Notes: a model not told the origin generated them from the letters alone. 64,000 nt of DNA from Pseudovibrio exalbescens DSM 16456 (GCF_000422785.1 NZ_KE383919.1:124001-188000); one strand, 5' to 3'. Counted from the stretch's first letter, positions 35,952 to 46,429 are shown. Numbers and translations: made by a program.

Positions 35952-37193
35952 GTGTTTGGAAAAGTTGCCAATTTCGTGTTTTCAGTTGGAGTGGCAGTGA
36001 CGTTTCTTGCCCCAGCGGCAACGGCACGTCCGCAGGCCTGCAGTACACTTGAGGCCGAGTTCGTTCGGCTAAGCAAACAGGCCGACTCGCGACCACAGCG
36101 CTCGGCGCTCTCTGGGGCGTATGCCCAGCAAATTGAAACAATCCGCCTAACCCGCCAGAAGGCGCAGCGGCTGGGATGTGGCAGCGAGTACGCGCCCGCC
36201 CAACAATGCAATGCCTTGGCCGCACGCCTTGCAGATATGCAGGCCAATCTTGATTATCTTGAAGATGAACGTGATCGCGCCGTGCGTAGCGGCTCGGTGC
36301 AGGCGCGCCTTGAAGCCGTGCGCCAGTCCCTGATCGATCTGAACTGTAGTGGACGGGCCCCCGCCACGCCACCGCAAGTTTATGAGGCAAACAGCAATCC
36401 AACCGATCGGGGCTATCAGGTCCCCGGAAGTCAGCTCCCCCCTGTCGGCGCACCTCAACACAGCGTGCCAATTGACGAGCGCCCTTCCTACATGCGCCCG
36501 GACGTTCAGCCGCTTTCTCCCCAGCCCAGCCGGTCCTCGGCGACCGTGCGGCAACAGGACGGCGGCCAGCTATATACCAGTTACTGCGTGCGCACCTGCG
36601 ACGGCTATTATTTCCCGGTAAGCAAGGCCACCCCTCAGGCGCATCTGGATGAAGATGTTGCCCTGTGCCAGACCATGTGTCCGGGCACAGAAACGCAGCT
36701 TTACATTCATGGGCCGCAAGAAGGCATTGACCAGCTGCGCACCCCCGGCGGCACCCCTTACACGGCGTTGCCAACGGCCTACAGCTTCAAGGAAGGCAGC
36801 GCGGCGTCTTGTACTTGCAACGGGTCCATGAACTTGCCGAAGGCCGAGGACATTCAGGAAGCCAGCCTGCCGCCACTAGATGGCACCTCCGCAGCGCCAG
36901 ACTTTTCTTCTGGCAGTGTGCCTGCCACCGGCGAGCACCTACCCAAAACTCTGTTTGATGCGCCAACCGCTGACAAAGAGATTCAAGAGAGCGGGGCCAA
37001 GGATCTGGCAACGCAGAGTCAGCAGGATGAAGTAGAGAATCAAGGCACTGCCTCGGAGTCAGTCGCGACACAGACGACCACTCCGCACAGCCAAAATGAA
37101 ACGGCGCGGAACGAACGTCCCGCGCCGAGAAAAGTTGCTCCCAAGACCGGTCCGGTCAGGCAAGTCGGTCCAAAGTTTTTTGCCGACCAATAA
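35952..37193 (+). CDS. DUF2865 domain-containing secreted protein
   Basis: The product has about 413 residues, with a signal peptide ([18 protein letters not shown]). An N-terminal helical Cys-containing part ([32 protein letters not shown]) is followed by a Pro-rich linker. A DUF2865-type domain comes next ([46 protein letters not shown]), then a low-complexity tail. DUF2865 is concentrated in Hyphomicrobiales and its role is unknown. The GTG at 35952 was chosen because AAGG precedes it by 8 bases; an ATG at 35895 would add 19 residues before the signal. Its 3' end overlaps the convergent gltX by 38 bp. Confidence 0.88.
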   Translation: MFGKVANFVFSVGVAVTFLAPAATARPQACSTLEAEFVRLSKQADSRPQRSALSGAYAQQIETIRLTRQKAQRLGCGSEYAPAQQCNALAARLADMQANLDYLEDERDRAVRSGSVQARLEAVRQSLIDLNCSGRAPATPPQVYEANSNPTDRGYQVPGSQLPPVGAPQHSVPIDERPSYMRPDVQPLSPQPSRSSATVRQQDGGQLYTSYCVRTCDGYYFPVSKATPQAHLDEDVALCQTMCPGTETQLYIHGPQEGIDQLRTPGGTPYTALPTAYSFKEGSAASCTCNGSMNLPKAEDIQEASLPPLDGTSAAPDFSSGSVPATGEHLPKTLFDAPTADKEIQESGAKDLATQSQQDEVENQGTASESVATQTTTPHSQNETARNERPAPRKVAPKTGPVRQVGPKFFADQ

Positions 37194-38520
37194 GCGGCAG
37201 CAATGACTTCAGGTCTGGCCCATGGGTCAGGCCTGTCAAAGCCCTGCGCAGCGGCATGAACAGCCCCTTGCCCTTGCGCCCGGTGGCATCTTTCACGGCT
37301 TTGGTCCAGACACCCCACGTGGTTTCATCCCACGGCTCTTCTGGTAGCAGATCACGTGCTTGACTGATGAACTCGCGATCCTCATCAGCAATATCCGGCG
37401 TCACGGGTCCTGTCACCACGGGCCACCACTGCGCTGCGTCCTTGACCGTATTGCAGTTTTCCTTGACCGCGTTCCAGAAAGCTTCCGATGCTTGAATGCC
37501 CAGCGCATCCAGACGAGCAGCGACCTGATCGTAAGGCAGACCGTGCACGATGCGAGCGGACAGGTGCCCCACCTCTTCAGGATCGAACTTGGCTGCCGAC
37601 TTGGAGATCCCCGTAAAGTCGATCATGTCTGCCAGCGCGTCGAGATCGGCTGCCGGCTCCACCGCATGGGATGTACCGGTCAGCACCGCCAGCGAGCACA
37701 CAGCCATTGGCTCATACCCGGCCTCGCGCAAGGAAGAAATGGACAACGCGCCGGTGCGCTTGGACAAACCTTCGCCGCTTGCGGTTGTCAAAAGGTTATG
37801 GTGACCGAACATGGGCACATTGGCACCCAGCGCCTCGAAAATGGCAATCTGAACGCCGGTATTGGCCACATGGTCTTCACCGCGAATGACATGAGTTACC
37901 CCCATGTCCGCGTCATCGACTATGGACGGCAGAGTATAAAGATAAGTGCCATCACCGCGGATCAGAACCGGGTCTGACAGCGACGCCAGATCCACGGTCT
38001 GGCGTCCCCGAATAACATCATCCCAATGCACTTCGGTGCGTTCGAAAGAAAACGGGTCTCCGTCCTTGTGGTTGGGCAGCTTGAAGCGCCAATGCGGGAC
38101 ACGTCCCTCTTCCTTGAACTTTTCAAGCTGCTCATCGGTATATTTCAGGCCGGCCCGGTCATATACCGGCGGCTTGCCCAGCGCCCGCGCCCGGTTGCGG
38201 CGGCGTTCCAGTTCTTCTGCCGTTTCATAACAGGCATAAAGCAGTCCGGCTTCTTTCAGCTTTTCGGCCGCTGCATCATACAGGGCAAACCGGTCGGACT
38301 GGCGCTCTATCCGGTTCGGTTTAATGCCCAGCCATGTCAGATCCTCAAGAATGGAATCGGCATATTCCTGCGTCGAACGTTCCCGGTCGGTATCATCAAA
38401 CCGCAGGATGAACGATCCACCTTGCTTTTGAGCATAAAGCCAGTTGAACAGAGCGGGGCGCACATTTCCGATGTGAATGCGGCCGGTTGGCGATGGCGCA
38501 AAGCGGACGGTTACTGTCAT
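37156..38520 (-). CDS. gltX: Glutamyl-tRNA synthetase
   Basis: GluRS charges tRNA-Glu (and possibly tRNA-Gln in alphaproteobacteria with a transamidation route). The 454-residue class I enzyme starts [19 protein letters not shown] with the HIGH motif, and has the KMSKS variant [10 protein letters not shown] near 240. The C-terminal helical anticodon-binding domain is present. The ATG at 38520 has AAGGA 6 bases upstream; the open frame to 38661 is not supported. This gene is the shorter type often found as one of two gltX copies in Rhizobiales. Convergent overlap with the DUF2865 gene. Confidence 0.96.
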   Translation of the reverse strand: MTVTVRFAPSPTGRIHIGNVRPALFNWLYAQKQGGSFILRFDDTDRERSTQEYADSILEDLTWLGIKPNRIERQSDRFALYDAAAEKLKEAGLLYACYETAEELERRRNRARALGKPPVYDRAGLKYTDEQLEKFKEEGRVPHWRFKLPNHKDGDPFSFERTEVHWDDVIRGRQTVDLASLSDPVLIRGDGTYLYTLPSIVDDADMGVTHVIRGEDHVANTGVQIAIFEALGANVPMFGHHNLLTTASGEGLSKRTGALSISSLREAGYEPMAVCSLAVLTGTSHAVEPAADLDALADMIDFTGISKSAAKFDPEEVGHLSARIVHGLPYDQVAARLDALGIQASEAFWNAVKENCNTVKDAAQWWPVVTGPVTPDIADEDREFISQARDLLPEEPWDETTWGVWTKAVKDATGRKGKGLFMPLRRALTGLTHGPDLKSLLPLIGRQKTLDRLA

Positions 38521-38625
38521 GACTGATCCTTTTTCAGGAAACACGAAATTGGTGCTTTTCCGGTAGCCGGTTGGCCCGGCAGGGTCAACCGCCCTTTGCC
38601 CGGTTGCGCACTGTGAATTGGACCA

Positions 38626-38652
38626 ACCCCGGCCTTTCGGCGGGACCGGGGT
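38626..38652. terminator. Hairpin after the MFS transporter gene
   Basis: ACCCCGG (38626-38632) pairs with CCGGGGT (38646-38652), with the loop itself foldable (GCC...GGC). It lies between the MFS stop at 38663 and the gltX start. No T-run, hence a low-confidence terminator. Confidence 0.4.
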
Positions 38653-38662
38653 CAGCCTCACC

Positions 38663-39877
38663 TCAGGTTGCCGGTTCCTTCTGGGCCTGCATGGCCCCGC
38701 GCATGAGGTAAAGCGCCAAACTCAAGGCAAAGCAATACACGGCGCAGTAGATGAACTGCTCGGACAAAGATACACCGTAGTCCACCAGCAAGCCCATGAC
38801 ACCGGGAGCCATGGCCGATCCAAACACCACAAGTGCCGTATAAACGGCACGAATGCCGCCAAGATACATCGTGCCGAACGTTTCAGCCAGATAGGCGGAC
38901 ATCACCGCGCCCCAACACCCCATGGACAAGGCGAAGCAAACCATGGCCAGGAAAACGAGGCTTTCCGCCTCAATGGCCGACAGAGCCAAAAGGCCACACC
39001 CCAACGGGATGATCATCATCGGCAACAGCGCCGCTGCCGAGAACCGATCGATCAACGCGCCTGCGCTCAACGAAAACACGGCGCCCAGCCCCGCATATAG
39101 CGGCAGCAGTGCCGGTATCGTAGTGCGCGCCCACCCTTTTGCCTCCATCAACTGAACCTGATGAAACATGACACCTGTCATGAAGGTGGGAACGGCAATG
39201 GCCGCCGCCATGGCCAACCAGAACCGCCAGTCTCTTATCACCTGCCCGCGCTGCCAACTGGTCACCGGGCCCCGCGCCATCTCGGTGGCACTGGGGTTTT
39301 GCGGACTACGATCCTTGCGCAACAACAAATAGGAAATCGGCAGGAATCCGAGCAAGAGTGATGCACCGGCCAACAGCCAGAGATTGCGCCAGCCCAACGC
39401 CGCCATCAGCGCCACGGCAACCAGCGGCAGCATTGCTTCCCCCAGCATGTTGCCGAAATTCGCCAGACTGAGTGCTTTGCCACGTGAGGCGTTGAACCAT
39501 CGCGCCATCGCTGTCTGGGAAATGTGAGGCAGGCTGCCTTGCCCGAACAGCCGCAGTCCGAACAGACACAGCCCGAGCATGATCACGCTGTCCTGCCATG
39601 CCATGAAGAACGTAAAGCCGGCCAGCACGATCAGCGCGCCGCACCCCACGACGACGGTTGGTACATAGTCAACGATCTTGCCGACCCAAATGAAGCAGAA
39701 GGCACTGGCCAGTGTCGCGGCCATGTAGAGAGAGCCGAACTCGCCGTGAGACAAGCCATAAGCTGCGCGCAACTCCGCAGAAAACTGAGCAATGAAGAAC
39801 GTTTGTCCAAAACTGGAGCCAAACCCGAGCAACATGCCACCCAGTATCCACCGAGCGTTGCTGATGAAAAATTCCAT
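38663..39877 (-). CDS. Major facilitator superfamily transporter
   Basis: This 404-residue membrane protein has 12 hydrophobic helices. The N-terminal half has [20 protein letters not shown] and a loop-2-like [13 protein letters not shown]. Helices 7-12 are separated by a basic cytoplasmic loop ([15 protein letters not shown]). Substrate unknown; such MFS proteins are often called monocarboxylate or MFS exporters. The ATG at 39877 is preferred over a TTG at 39886. The C-terminus ends in [13 protein letters not shown]. Confidence 0.88.
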   Translation of the reverse strand: MEFFISNARWILGGMLLGFGSSFGQTFFIAQFSAELRAAYGLSHGEFGSLYMAATLASAFCFIWVGKIVDYVPTVVVGCGALIVLAGFTFFMAWQDSVIMLGLCLFGLRLFGQGSLPHISQTAMARWFNASRGKALSLANFGNMLGEAMLPLVAVALMAALGWRNLWLLAGASLLLGFLPISYLLLRKDRSPQNPSATEMARGPVTSWQRGQVIRDWRFWLAMAAAIAVPTFMTGVMFHQVQLMEAKGWARTTIPALLPLYAGLGAVFSLSAGALIDRFSAAALLPMMIIPLGCGLLALSAIEAESLVFLAMVCFALSMGCWGAVMSAYLAETFGTMYLGGIRAVYTALVVFGSAMAPGVMGLLVDYGVSLSEQFIYCAVYCFALSLALYLMRGAMQAQKEPAT

Positions 39878-39941
39878 GAATTTCAATAGTACGTACCGAG
39901 GTTAGCGGAAACTGATCGATCAGGTCCCTTAAAAGACGAAA

Positions 39942-39965
39942 GCCGGACAGGTGATCCTGCCCGAC
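39942..39965 (-). terminator. Terminator-like hairpin of nadE
   Basis: GCCGGACAGG (39942-39951) and CCTGCCCGAC (39956-39965) form an imperfect stem. On the minus strand TTTCGTCTTTT follows. It lies 29 bp past the nadE stop. Confidence 0.55.
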
Positions 39966-39993
39966 CCTTTCATTACAGACTAAGCGACCTTGC

Positions 39994-41664
39994 TCAGGTC
40001 GTGCGGTCGCGGAACCTATTGGTTATGGGGTACCGGCGGTCGCGGCCAAAATTCTTTTGCGTGACCTTCACGCCGGGTGCTGCTTGCCGCCGCTTGTATT
40101 CAGCAATGTAAAGCAGGTTTTCGATGCGATGGATGGTCTCCACATCATGCCCGCGGGCGGCTATGGCATCAACCGACATTTCCTCTTCGACCAGACAGGT
40201 CAAAATGTCATCAAGCACATCATACTCGGGCAAGCTGTCCTGGTCGGTCTGGTTTTCACGCAGCTCAGCCGTGGGAGCCTTTGTGATGATATTGCGCGGA
40301 ATAACCTCGCCTTCCGGTCCAAGACACCCGCTCGGCCTTTGGGTGTTACGCCACGCCGAAAGCCGGTACACCTCTGTCTTGTAAAGGTCCTTGATGGGGT
40401 TGTAGCCGCCATTCATGTCGCCATACAACGTGGCATAGCCTACAGACATCTCGGATTTATTGCCGGTCGTCACCACCATGGCCCCAAACTTGTTGGAGAT
40501 TGCCATGAGAATGGTGCCGCGCGTCCGCGACTGCAGATTCTCCTCAGTAATTCCCGGTGCGCTGCCTTCAAACATGGGGGCCAAAGCGCTGTGGAAGCCC
40601 TCGACCGGCTCTGCGATGGGCACGATATCGTAACGCACCCGGAGGGCTTCGGCGCAGGCCTTGGCATCCGCAAGGCTTTCCTCGGAGGTATACCGATAAG
40701 GGAGCATCACGCAGTGCACCCGCTCTGCACCAAGAGCATCCACGGCCATCGCCGCGCAGATCGCACTATCGATGCCGCCGGAAAGACCAAGAACAACACC
40801 CTTGAAGCCATTCTTTTCCACGTAGTCACGCAGGCCCATGACGCAGGCTTTCCAGTCTGCCTCATCCCGCTCAGGCAGGTGCTTCATGTCCGCGCTGTCC
40901 AGCTTCCATGTACCGTCGCCCGTTCGCGTACATTCGACATAGCCGATGGCCGCATCCAACTGCGGCATCTGCATGGCCAACACACGATCCGCGTTCAAAG
41001 CAAACGAAGCGCCGTCGAACACGACTTCATCCTGACCGCCGAGTTGGTTGCAGTAAATCAGTGGCAGGTTGGTTTCGACAACGCGCTGCACCATGATCTG
41101 CAAGCGTTTTTCAGCCTTGCCCCTGTTATAGGGAGAGCCGTTTGGAACCAGCAGCAGTTCAGCGCCGGTTTCCGCAAGGCACTCGCATACCTCATCGCCC
41201 CACGCATCCTCGCAGATTGGCACACCAATACGCACACCACGGAAGTTGATCGGCCCAGGCAGTGGCCCGGTATGGAACACCCGCTTTTCGTCAAACACGC
41301 CGTAGTTGGGAAGATCCACCTTGAACCGCAGCGCTTCAACCTTGCCGCCGTCCACGTAGGCCACAGCGTTGTAGCGTTGATGGTCCTGTTCCCACGGCAC
41401 ACCAATAAGCATGGCCGGCCCTTCGGCAGCGGTTTCTGCCGCCAGTTCATGAAGTGCTGCCTTGCAGGCTTTCATGAAGGCCGGTTTGAGAACAAGGTCT
41501 TCCGGCGGATAACCGGAGATGAACAACTCCGAGAACAGCACGAGGTCGGCATTCTGCTCAGCGGCCTGCCTGTAGCACGTGCGTGCCAGCGCCACATTAC
41601 CAGCGATGTCTCCCAAGCGGGGATTGGCCTGAACGACTGCGATGCGAAAACTGTCAGATATCAT
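39994..41664 (-). CDS. nadE: Glutamine-dependent NAD+ synthase
   Basis: The 556-residue two-domain enzyme amidates nicotinic acid adenine dinucleotide to NAD+ using glutamine. The N-terminal nitrilase-like glutaminase shows its Glu-Lys-Cys triad: LFSELFISGYPPEDL, RFKVDLPNYGVFDEKR and GVPICEDAWGDE. The C-terminal synthetase domain has the PP-loop VVLGLSGGIDSAICAAMAVD (about 295-315), TGNKSEMSVGYATLYGDM and a DVLDDILTCLVEEE tail. Normal for the alphaproteobacterial long form. It is transcribed on its own, with a hairpin after the stop. Confidence 0.97.
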   Translation of the reverse strand: MISDSFRIAVVQANPRLGDIAGNVALARTCYRQAAEQNADLVLFSELFISGYPPEDLVLKPAFMKACKAALHELAAETAAEGPAMLIGVPWEQDHQRYNAVAYVDGGKVEALRFKVDLPNYGVFDEKRVFHTGPLPGPINFRGVRIGVPICEDAWGDEVCECLAETGAELLLVPNGSPYNRGKAEKRLQIMVQRVVETNLPLIYCNQLGGQDEVVFDGASFALNADRVLAMQMPQLDAAIGYVECTRTGDGTWKLDSADMKHLPERDEADWKACVMGLRDYVEKNGFKGVVLGLSGGIDSAICAAMAVDALGAERVHCVMLPYRYTSEESLADAKACAEALRVRYDIVPIAEPVEGFHSALAPMFEGSAPGITEENLQSRTRGTILMAISNKFGAMVVTTGNKSEMSVGYATLYGDMNGGYNPIKDLYKTEVYRLSAWRNTQRPSGCLGPEGEVIPRNIITKAPTAELRENQTDQDSLPEYDVLDDILTCLVEEEMSVDAIAARGHDVETIHRIENLLYIAEYKRRQAAPGVKVTQKNFGRDRRYPITNRFRDRTT

Positions 41665-41766
41665 GGGGATACTAGAGCTAAGCCTTTTTCAAGTAGTCTC
41701 CCCTGTGTAGCGGCTCTGGGCGGGCGAGACAATCAAATTAGCTCGAACCGTCCACCGCCGACCTGT

Positions 41767-42390
41767 TCAGGAGGATTTGCCACGCCGAAACGGCACCTTT
41801 TCCTGCGCCTTGGTTGTGCTGGCGCTCTTGCCGGGCGCGCTCGTCTTGCCCTTTTGGGGAGCAGGCTGGGGCGGCGCGGGTGCATCGGGATCAAGCTTTT
41901 GCTGCCGCTCGTCTTCCAACCGCTGCAGATGTTGTTGCAGGGAGGCCTGCAACGGGCTTTCGTGCAACTTTGGCTTTTTTCGAATGTAGTGCCCTTCCAT
42001 AAGGGCGATCATGCGTTCTTGCAGCACAGCGGGCGAGAGCGGCTTGGTCAAGAAAAGGTTCACACCGGCGCGCATGGCATTGAGCACGACGGAGCGGCGG
42101 GCATCCGCGCTGATCACGATTACCGGAATCTGCGAGACTTCCGGGTCCGAATCCTCCCGCAGGATGCGCAGGAAGTCCTCGCCATCAAGCGGACGCATGA
42201 CCCACTCGCACAAGATGAGGTCCGGGCGGCGGTCAATCGCCACGGCGATGGCATCAGCTCCGTCCTGTGCCTCATAAATCTGCCGCACTCCGAAACCCGA
42301 GACCATCGTGCGCAACAAACTGCGCATGTAGTTGTTGCCCTCGGCAATCAGAACGGAATATTTGCTCAACGCAGCTTTCTTGTGCCGCAC
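41767..42390 (-). CDS. Response-regulator-like receiver protein lacking the phospho-acceptor Asp
   Basis: The product has about 207 residues. The N-terminal receiver (REC) fold spans about 11-135 (YSVLIAEGNNYMRSLL, then RRPDLILCEWVMRPLDG, VIVISADA, FLTKP). In normal REC domains the CEW position is LDW/LDI with the phosphorylated Asp; here it is Glu62. The first acidic pair is reduced to a single Glu17. Lys116 and Ser94 are kept. The C-terminal 70 residues are charged and low-complexity (Pro/Lys/Ser) with no output domain. The GTG at 42390 with GGGGAG 7 bases upstream was chosen; a longer frame would start inside the terminator of the preceding gene. Probably a phospho-independent adaptor, but this is inference. 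Confidence 0.86.
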   Translation of the reverse strand: MRHKKAALSKYSVLIAEGNNYMRSLLRTMVSGFGVRQIYEAQDGADAIAVAIDRRPDLILCEWVMRPLDGEDFLRILREDSDPEVSQIPVIVISADARRSVVLNAMRAGVNLFLTKPLSPAVLQERMIALMEGHYIRKKPKLHESPLQASLQQHLQRLEDERQQKLDPDAPAPPQPAPQKGKTSAPGKSASTTKAQEKVPFRRGKSS

Positions 42391-42434
42391 ACCACATCTC
42401 CCCGGCGAGGCAATTGTTGCATTTCGCATAAAAT

Positions 42435-42460
42435 AAAGGGCCACTCGTTAGCGGCCCTTT
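42435..42460 (-). terminator. Rho-independent terminator of the DAHP synthase gene
   Basis: AAAGGGCC (42435-42442) pairs with GGCCCTTT (42453-42460). Read on the minus strand, TTATTTT follows. It lies 38 bp past the stop at 42498. Confidence 0.85.
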
Positions 42461-42497
42461 AACACACCTTAAAATTTGGGAAAAATCGTGTAGTTGC

Positions 42498-43874
42498 TTA
42501 CTCGGCAGCTACAGCCTTTTCCTCAACCACCCCCTGCTTGCGCAGGTTTTCGGCAATGGTGAACGCCAGTTCGATGGACTGGTCCGCATTCAGACGCGGA
42601 TCGCAGTGGGTGTGATAGCGATCGCCCAGTTCATCAGCGGAGAGCTTGTGCGCCCCGCCCGTGCACTCGGTCACGTTCCGGCCGGTCATCTCCACATGCA
42701 CACCGCCTGCGTGCGTCCCTTCAGCCCGGTGAACGGCAAAGAAGGCTTCCACTTCCTTCATCACGCGCTCGAACGGACGTGTCTTGTAGCCATTGGCGGT
42801 AACGGTGTTGCCATGCATGGGATCACAAGACCAGACAACCTTGCGGCCTTCCCGCTCCACCGCCCGGATGAGTTTGGGCAGGTGCTCTTCCACGTTGTCT
42901 GCACCAAAGCGGGCAATCAACGTCAGGCGTCCGGCCTCGTTGTCCGGGTTGAGGATATCAATGAGCTCCAACAGGCCATCGGTGGACAGGGATGGACCAC
43001 ATTTCAAGCCAATGGGGTTTTTCACACCGCGTGCAAACTCCACATGCGCATGGTCTGGCTGGCGGGTTCGATCCCCGATCCAGATCATGTGACCAGAGGT
43101 GGCATATGGCTCACCATTGGTGGAATCGATACGTGTCAAGGCTTCTTCATAGCCCAGAAGAAGGCCTTCATGGCTGGTGAAGAAATCGGTCGAACGCAAC
43201 TGAGGCGCCGTATCCGGATCGATCCCGCAAGCCTGCATGAAGGACAGCGCCTCGGAAATGCGATCAGCAATTTCCTGATAACGGTGACCCTGCGGGCTGT
43301 CTTTCACAAACCCAAGCATCCACTGGTGCACGTGGTCCAGATTGGCAAACCCGCCCTGCGCAAAGGCACGCAGCAGGTTCAACGTTGCCGCGGACTGACG
43401 ATACGCCATGACCTGACGGTGCGGGTCAGGCGTACGGGCTTCTTCCGTGAATGCGATGTCGTTGATGTTGTCACCGCGGTAGCTGGGCAGCGTGACACCA
43501 TCCTTGGTCTCGAAGTCCGACGAGCGCGGCTTGGCAAACTGACCCGCAATGCGACCCACCTTGACGACCGGCTGCTTGGCTCCATAGGTCAATACGACGG
43601 ACATCTGCAGAAAGACACGGAAAAAGTCGCGGATGTGATCGGGATGATGCTCCGCAAAGCTCTCCGCACAATCACCACCTTGCAAGAGGAAACCACGCCC
43701 CTCGGCAACATTGGCGAGCTGCGCTTTCAACTTGCGCGCCTCGCCTGCAAACACGAGCGGCGGATAAGATGCAAGGCGACGCTCTACGTCGGCCAGTGCT
43801 TCCTTATCGGGATAGTCCGGCATCTGCACGATCGGTTTTGACCGCCAGGAACCCGGTGTCCACTTTTCCGCCAT
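42498..43874 (-). CDS. aroG: Class II 3-deoxy-7-phosphoheptulonate (DAHP) synthase
   Basis: This enzyme carries out the first step of aromatic amino-acid synthesis: condensation of phosphoenolpyruvate and erythrose 4-phosphate. The 458-residue class II (plant-type) enzyme shows [56 protein letters not shown] and [19 protein letters not shown] with [15 protein letters not shown]. The ATG at 43874 has GGAG 8 bases upstream; the frame remains open further upstream without support. Single gene with its own terminator. Confidence 0.95.
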   Translation of the reverse strand: MAEKWTPGSWRSKPIVQMPDYPDKEALADVERRLASYPPLVFAGEARKLKAQLANVAEGRGFLLQGGDCAESFAEHHPDHIRDFFRVFLQMSVVLTYGAKQPVVKVGRIAGQFAKPRSSDFETKDGVTLPSYRGDNINDIAFTEEARTPDPHRQVMAYRQSAATLNLLRAFAQGGFANLDHVHQWMLGFVKDSPQGHRYQEIADRISEALSFMQACGIDPDTAPQLRSTDFFTSHEGLLLGYEEALTRIDSTNGEPYATSGHMIWIGDRTRQPDHAHVEFARGVKNPIGLKCGPSLSTDGLLELIDILNPDNEAGRLTLIARFGADNVEEHLPKLIRAVEREGRKVVWSCDPMHGNTVTANGYKTRPFERVMKEVEAFFAVHRAEGTHAGGVHVEMTGRNVTECTGGAHKLSADELGDRYHTHCDPRLNADQSIELAFTIAENLRKQGVVEEKAVAAE

Positions 43875-44217
43875 CTTACTAACTCCAATAGTCTTCGGCA
43901 TTGAGGCCCGATTTTCTTCTTGCAGGGCCCCCATCAAAACAAGTTTCGTATTGAACTCTAAGAGCAAATACGGGGAGGCTTATACACGCCCGTGACACGC
44001 ATTGCCAGAGGCCAAACCTGCCGGATTCTGCGCCTTGCGTGAGGTAAACTCAATATATCAAAGGGCGAAGGCTGAATATTGCCCCGACTTTTACAAAGTT
44101 GGCACAGGGTCACTGTTTGCGCACTCAATAGGGAATATTGTTCCAATCCCGATGCTCAAGCGCTGTATTCACAGACAGTTTTTTGCGCCACGTTAAATCG
44201 TGAGTCATAACAGACGA

Positions 44218-44856
44218 CTAGACCGCACTGTTCAGGTGTCGATTCAAGATGCGGGCGCCATGCTGTTCCAGAAGAGAATCAACTCGCCCCGCCAAGTCCG
44301 TTGATATCGTTACGGCACGTGGGTAGATCGGGGCCGCCCGATCGTTCATCACCGGCACCTGAGACCAGCCTTCCGTTGTTTCGAAAAAGTGGCGGATCCC
44401 CGCCTCGCCCCAGACCCGATGGAACCCGGCAATCACGCAGTCCAGGTAGCTTAACAGAATGGGATGGTCTTCATTGCCCCATTCATAGTGTTCGGTCTTG
44501 ACCGAATACATGAAGGTGTCATGGGGCACGAACTGCGCCTGATCCGGGGTGAAGCTGCCCTCTTCCAGCGTATTCCGATTGTAGTGCCATTCACGGTCGT
44601 CCAGCCATGGCAGGTTCTTCTTGCGATCCAGCACCATCATGCCCCGGATCGCAGCCCCCTGCTTGGGGCGTACAGTCAGCGCGCAGACACCGGCCATACC
44701 CGCTTGTTCCTTCTCACGCCACTTGGCACAACCGCGCCATTCACGCACCCAGCCTTGCAACAAGCCAGGCACGACAACGGTTCCCTCGGGCAGCGTTTCT
44801 TCATTGACCAGAGAGCCATAGCCAAAGTAGCTGATCTGTTCGTCTTCCCACGTCAT
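44218..44856 (-). CDS. Gamma-glutamylcyclotransferase-like protein
   Basis: The 212-residue protein has a GGCT-like fold. The glycine-rich substrate loop is SYFGYGSLVNEETLP (about 9-23), followed by the family's VVVPGLLQGWVREW strand. Glu (RNTLEEGSF) and His/Tyr patches (EHYEWGNEDHP) sit where the family has catalytic or binding groups. The family releases 5-oxoproline from gamma-glutamyl peptides or handles gamma-glutamylamines. The next gene upstream encodes glutathione reductase, which fits glutathione turnover, though a terminator separates them. Exact substrate open. Confidence 0.82.
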   Translation of the reverse strand: MTWEDEQISYFGYGSLVNEETLPEGTVVVPGLLQGWVREWRGCAKWREKEQAGMAGVCALTVRPKQGAAIRGMMVLDRKKNLPWLDDREWHYNRNTLEEGSFTPDQAQFVPHDTFMYSVKTEHYEWGNEDHPILLSYLDCVIAGFHRVWGEAGIRHFFETTEGWSQVPVMNDRAAPIYPRAVTISTDLAGRVDSLLEQHGARILNRHLNSAV

Positions 44857-44886
44857 TCTTGTTTTCCCGCTGGTGGTTCCATTAAA

Positions 44887-44910
44887 AAGGGCGACCCGCA
44901 GATCGCCCTT
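44887..44910 (-). terminator. Rho-independent terminator of gor
   Basis: AAGGGCGA (44887-44894) pairs with TCGCCCTT (44903-44910), with TTT following on the minus strand, 25 bp past the gor stop. Confidence 0.85.
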
Positions 44911-44934
44911 GATGGGTTCTCGTGATCCGGCCGC

Positions 44935-46317
44935 CTAGCCATTCTTGCGAATGCGCTCGCTGGGTTCACGCATGGTCACAAGCTCCTCGGCTGAAGTTGG
45001 GTGTACCGCAATGGTGCGGTCATAGTCGGCCTTGGTAGCGCCCATGACCATTGTCACCCCAATCATCTGGATCAACTCTCCGGATTCCGGGCCCATGATG
45101 TGAACACCAAGGATCTTGTCGGTGTCGGCATCCACAATCATCTTCAGGAGCGTTTTCTCGTCCCGTCCCGACAATGTGTATTTCATCGGACGGAACGTCG
45201 CCTTGTAGATGTCCAGATTGTCGTATTTTTGCTCCGCCTCGGCTTGAGTGAGACCGGCGGTGCCGATTTCCGGCTGAGAGAACACGGCGGTGGGGATCAG
45301 GCTGTGATCAACCACCCATTCCTTCTTGCCGTAGACGCTGTCGGCAAAGGCATGGCCTTCGCGCAGCGCAACCGGCGTCAGGTTGGCTCGGTTGGTAACA
45401 TCCCCCACGGCATAGATATTGGGCACGTTGGTCTGGCTGTCGGCACTCACCTTGATCGCGCCGCTTGCGTCCATCACGACGCCAGCCTTTTCCAATCCCA
45501 ACCCTTCCGTGTTGGGGCTGCGACCAATGGCAAACATGACCTTGTCGAAGGTCATCTGCGCGCCAGACTTTGCCGTCACGTGCAGCTCATCCCCTTCCTT
45601 GTCGATCCGTGTGACCGTATCCTGGGTGATGATCTTGATGCCTTTCTTTTCCATCTCCTGATGGAGCGTTGCACGCAGGTCATCGTCAAAACCGCGCATG
45701 ATCTGTTCTCGCCGGTACATCAACGTGGTATCCACGCCCATGCCCGCGAAAATCCCGGCGAACTCCACTGCGATGTAGCCCCCACCCGTGATGAGAATGC
45801 TTTTGGGCAGCTTGTCCAGATGGAAAGCTTCGTTGGAGGTGATCACATGCTCGCTTCCCGGCAAACCGGGATCGATATTGGCCTTGGCGCCCACTGCAAT
45901 CAGGATGCGTTCAGCCGTCACCACCTTGCCGGTAGCCAACAGGCGCACTTCGTGGGGCCCTTCCAGTACAGCCCTTGTATCGTGAAGCTCCACACCGGCC
46001 TTTTCCAGATTGCGCCGGTAAATGCCTTCCAGCCGTTCGATTTCCTTGTCCTTGGCTGCGACAAGAGCGTTGAAGTCAAAGCTGGGCTTTTCACTCACGT
46101 TCCAACCGTAGCCCGCCGCATCCTCAAACTCCTTTGGGAATTTCGAGGCATAGACAAACAGCTTTTTGGGAACACAGCCGCGGATCACGCAGGTTCCCCC
46201 ATAGCGGAATTCTTCGGCGACCGCGACGCGGGCACCGTGCTGCGCTGCAATTCGAGCTGCGCGCACACCACCGGAGCCAGCGCCGATGACGAACAGGTCA
46301 TAATCGTATTGGGACAT
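44935..46317 (-). CDS. gor: Glutathione-disulfide reductase
   Basis: The 460-residue flavoprotein reduces oxidised glutathione with NADPH. It has the FAD-binding motif LFVIGAGSGGVRAARIA (8-24), the redox pair in GGTCVIRGCVPKK, an NADPH-binding GGGYIAVEFAGIFAGMG (about 172-190) and the C-terminal HPTSAEELVTM with the catalytic His. The CVIRGC spacing matches glutathione reductases, whereas dihydrolipoamide dehydrogenases use CLNVGC. The ATG at 46317 was chosen over a TTG two codons upstream. It stands between terminators, so it is its own unit. Confidence 0.95.
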   Translation of the reverse strand: MSQYDYDLFVIGAGSGGVRAARIAAQHGARVAVAEEFRYGGTCVIRGCVPKKLFVYASKFPKEFEDAAGYGWNVSEKPSFDFNALVAAKDKEIERLEGIYRRNLEKAGVELHDTRAVLEGPHEVRLLATGKVVTAERILIAVGAKANIDPGLPGSEHVITSNEAFHLDKLPKSILITGGGYIAVEFAGIFAGMGVDTTLMYRREQIMRGFDDDLRATLHQEMEKKGIKIITQDTVTRIDKEGDELHVTAKSGAQMTFDKVMFAIGRSPNTEGLGLEKAGVVMDASGAIKVSADSQTNVPNIYAVGDVTNRANLTPVALREGHAFADSVYGKKEWVVDHSLIPTAVFSQPEIGTAGLTQAEAEQKYDNLDIYKATFRPMKYTLSGRDEKTLLKMIVDADTDKILGVHIMGPESGELIQMIGVTMVMGATKADYDRTIAVHPTSAEELVTMREPSERIRKNG

Positions 46318-46394
46318 GGGCAAATGCCTTTTTTCATGGAAAAGGCCGTGTCCTCAAAGACATCGGCCTTGCGTGCGTGTCACCACAAAAATAA

Positions 46395-46429
46395 GGGCAG
46401 CCCGCGTTTTTTCAAGTCGCGAGCTGCCC
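46395..46429 (-). terminator. Terminator of the rpiA-DUF2059 unit
   Basis: GGGCAGC (46395-46401) pairs with GCTGCCC (46423-46429), extended by CGCG pairs. On the minus strand TTATTTTTG follows. It starts 29 bp past the DUF2059 stop. Confidence 0.85.

Noticed and set aside
40057-42462. 801-residue plus-strand frame opposite nadE and the receiver gene
   Set aside because: Long, but the minus strand carries complete NadE motifs and a REC domain; the plus frame shows no motifs.
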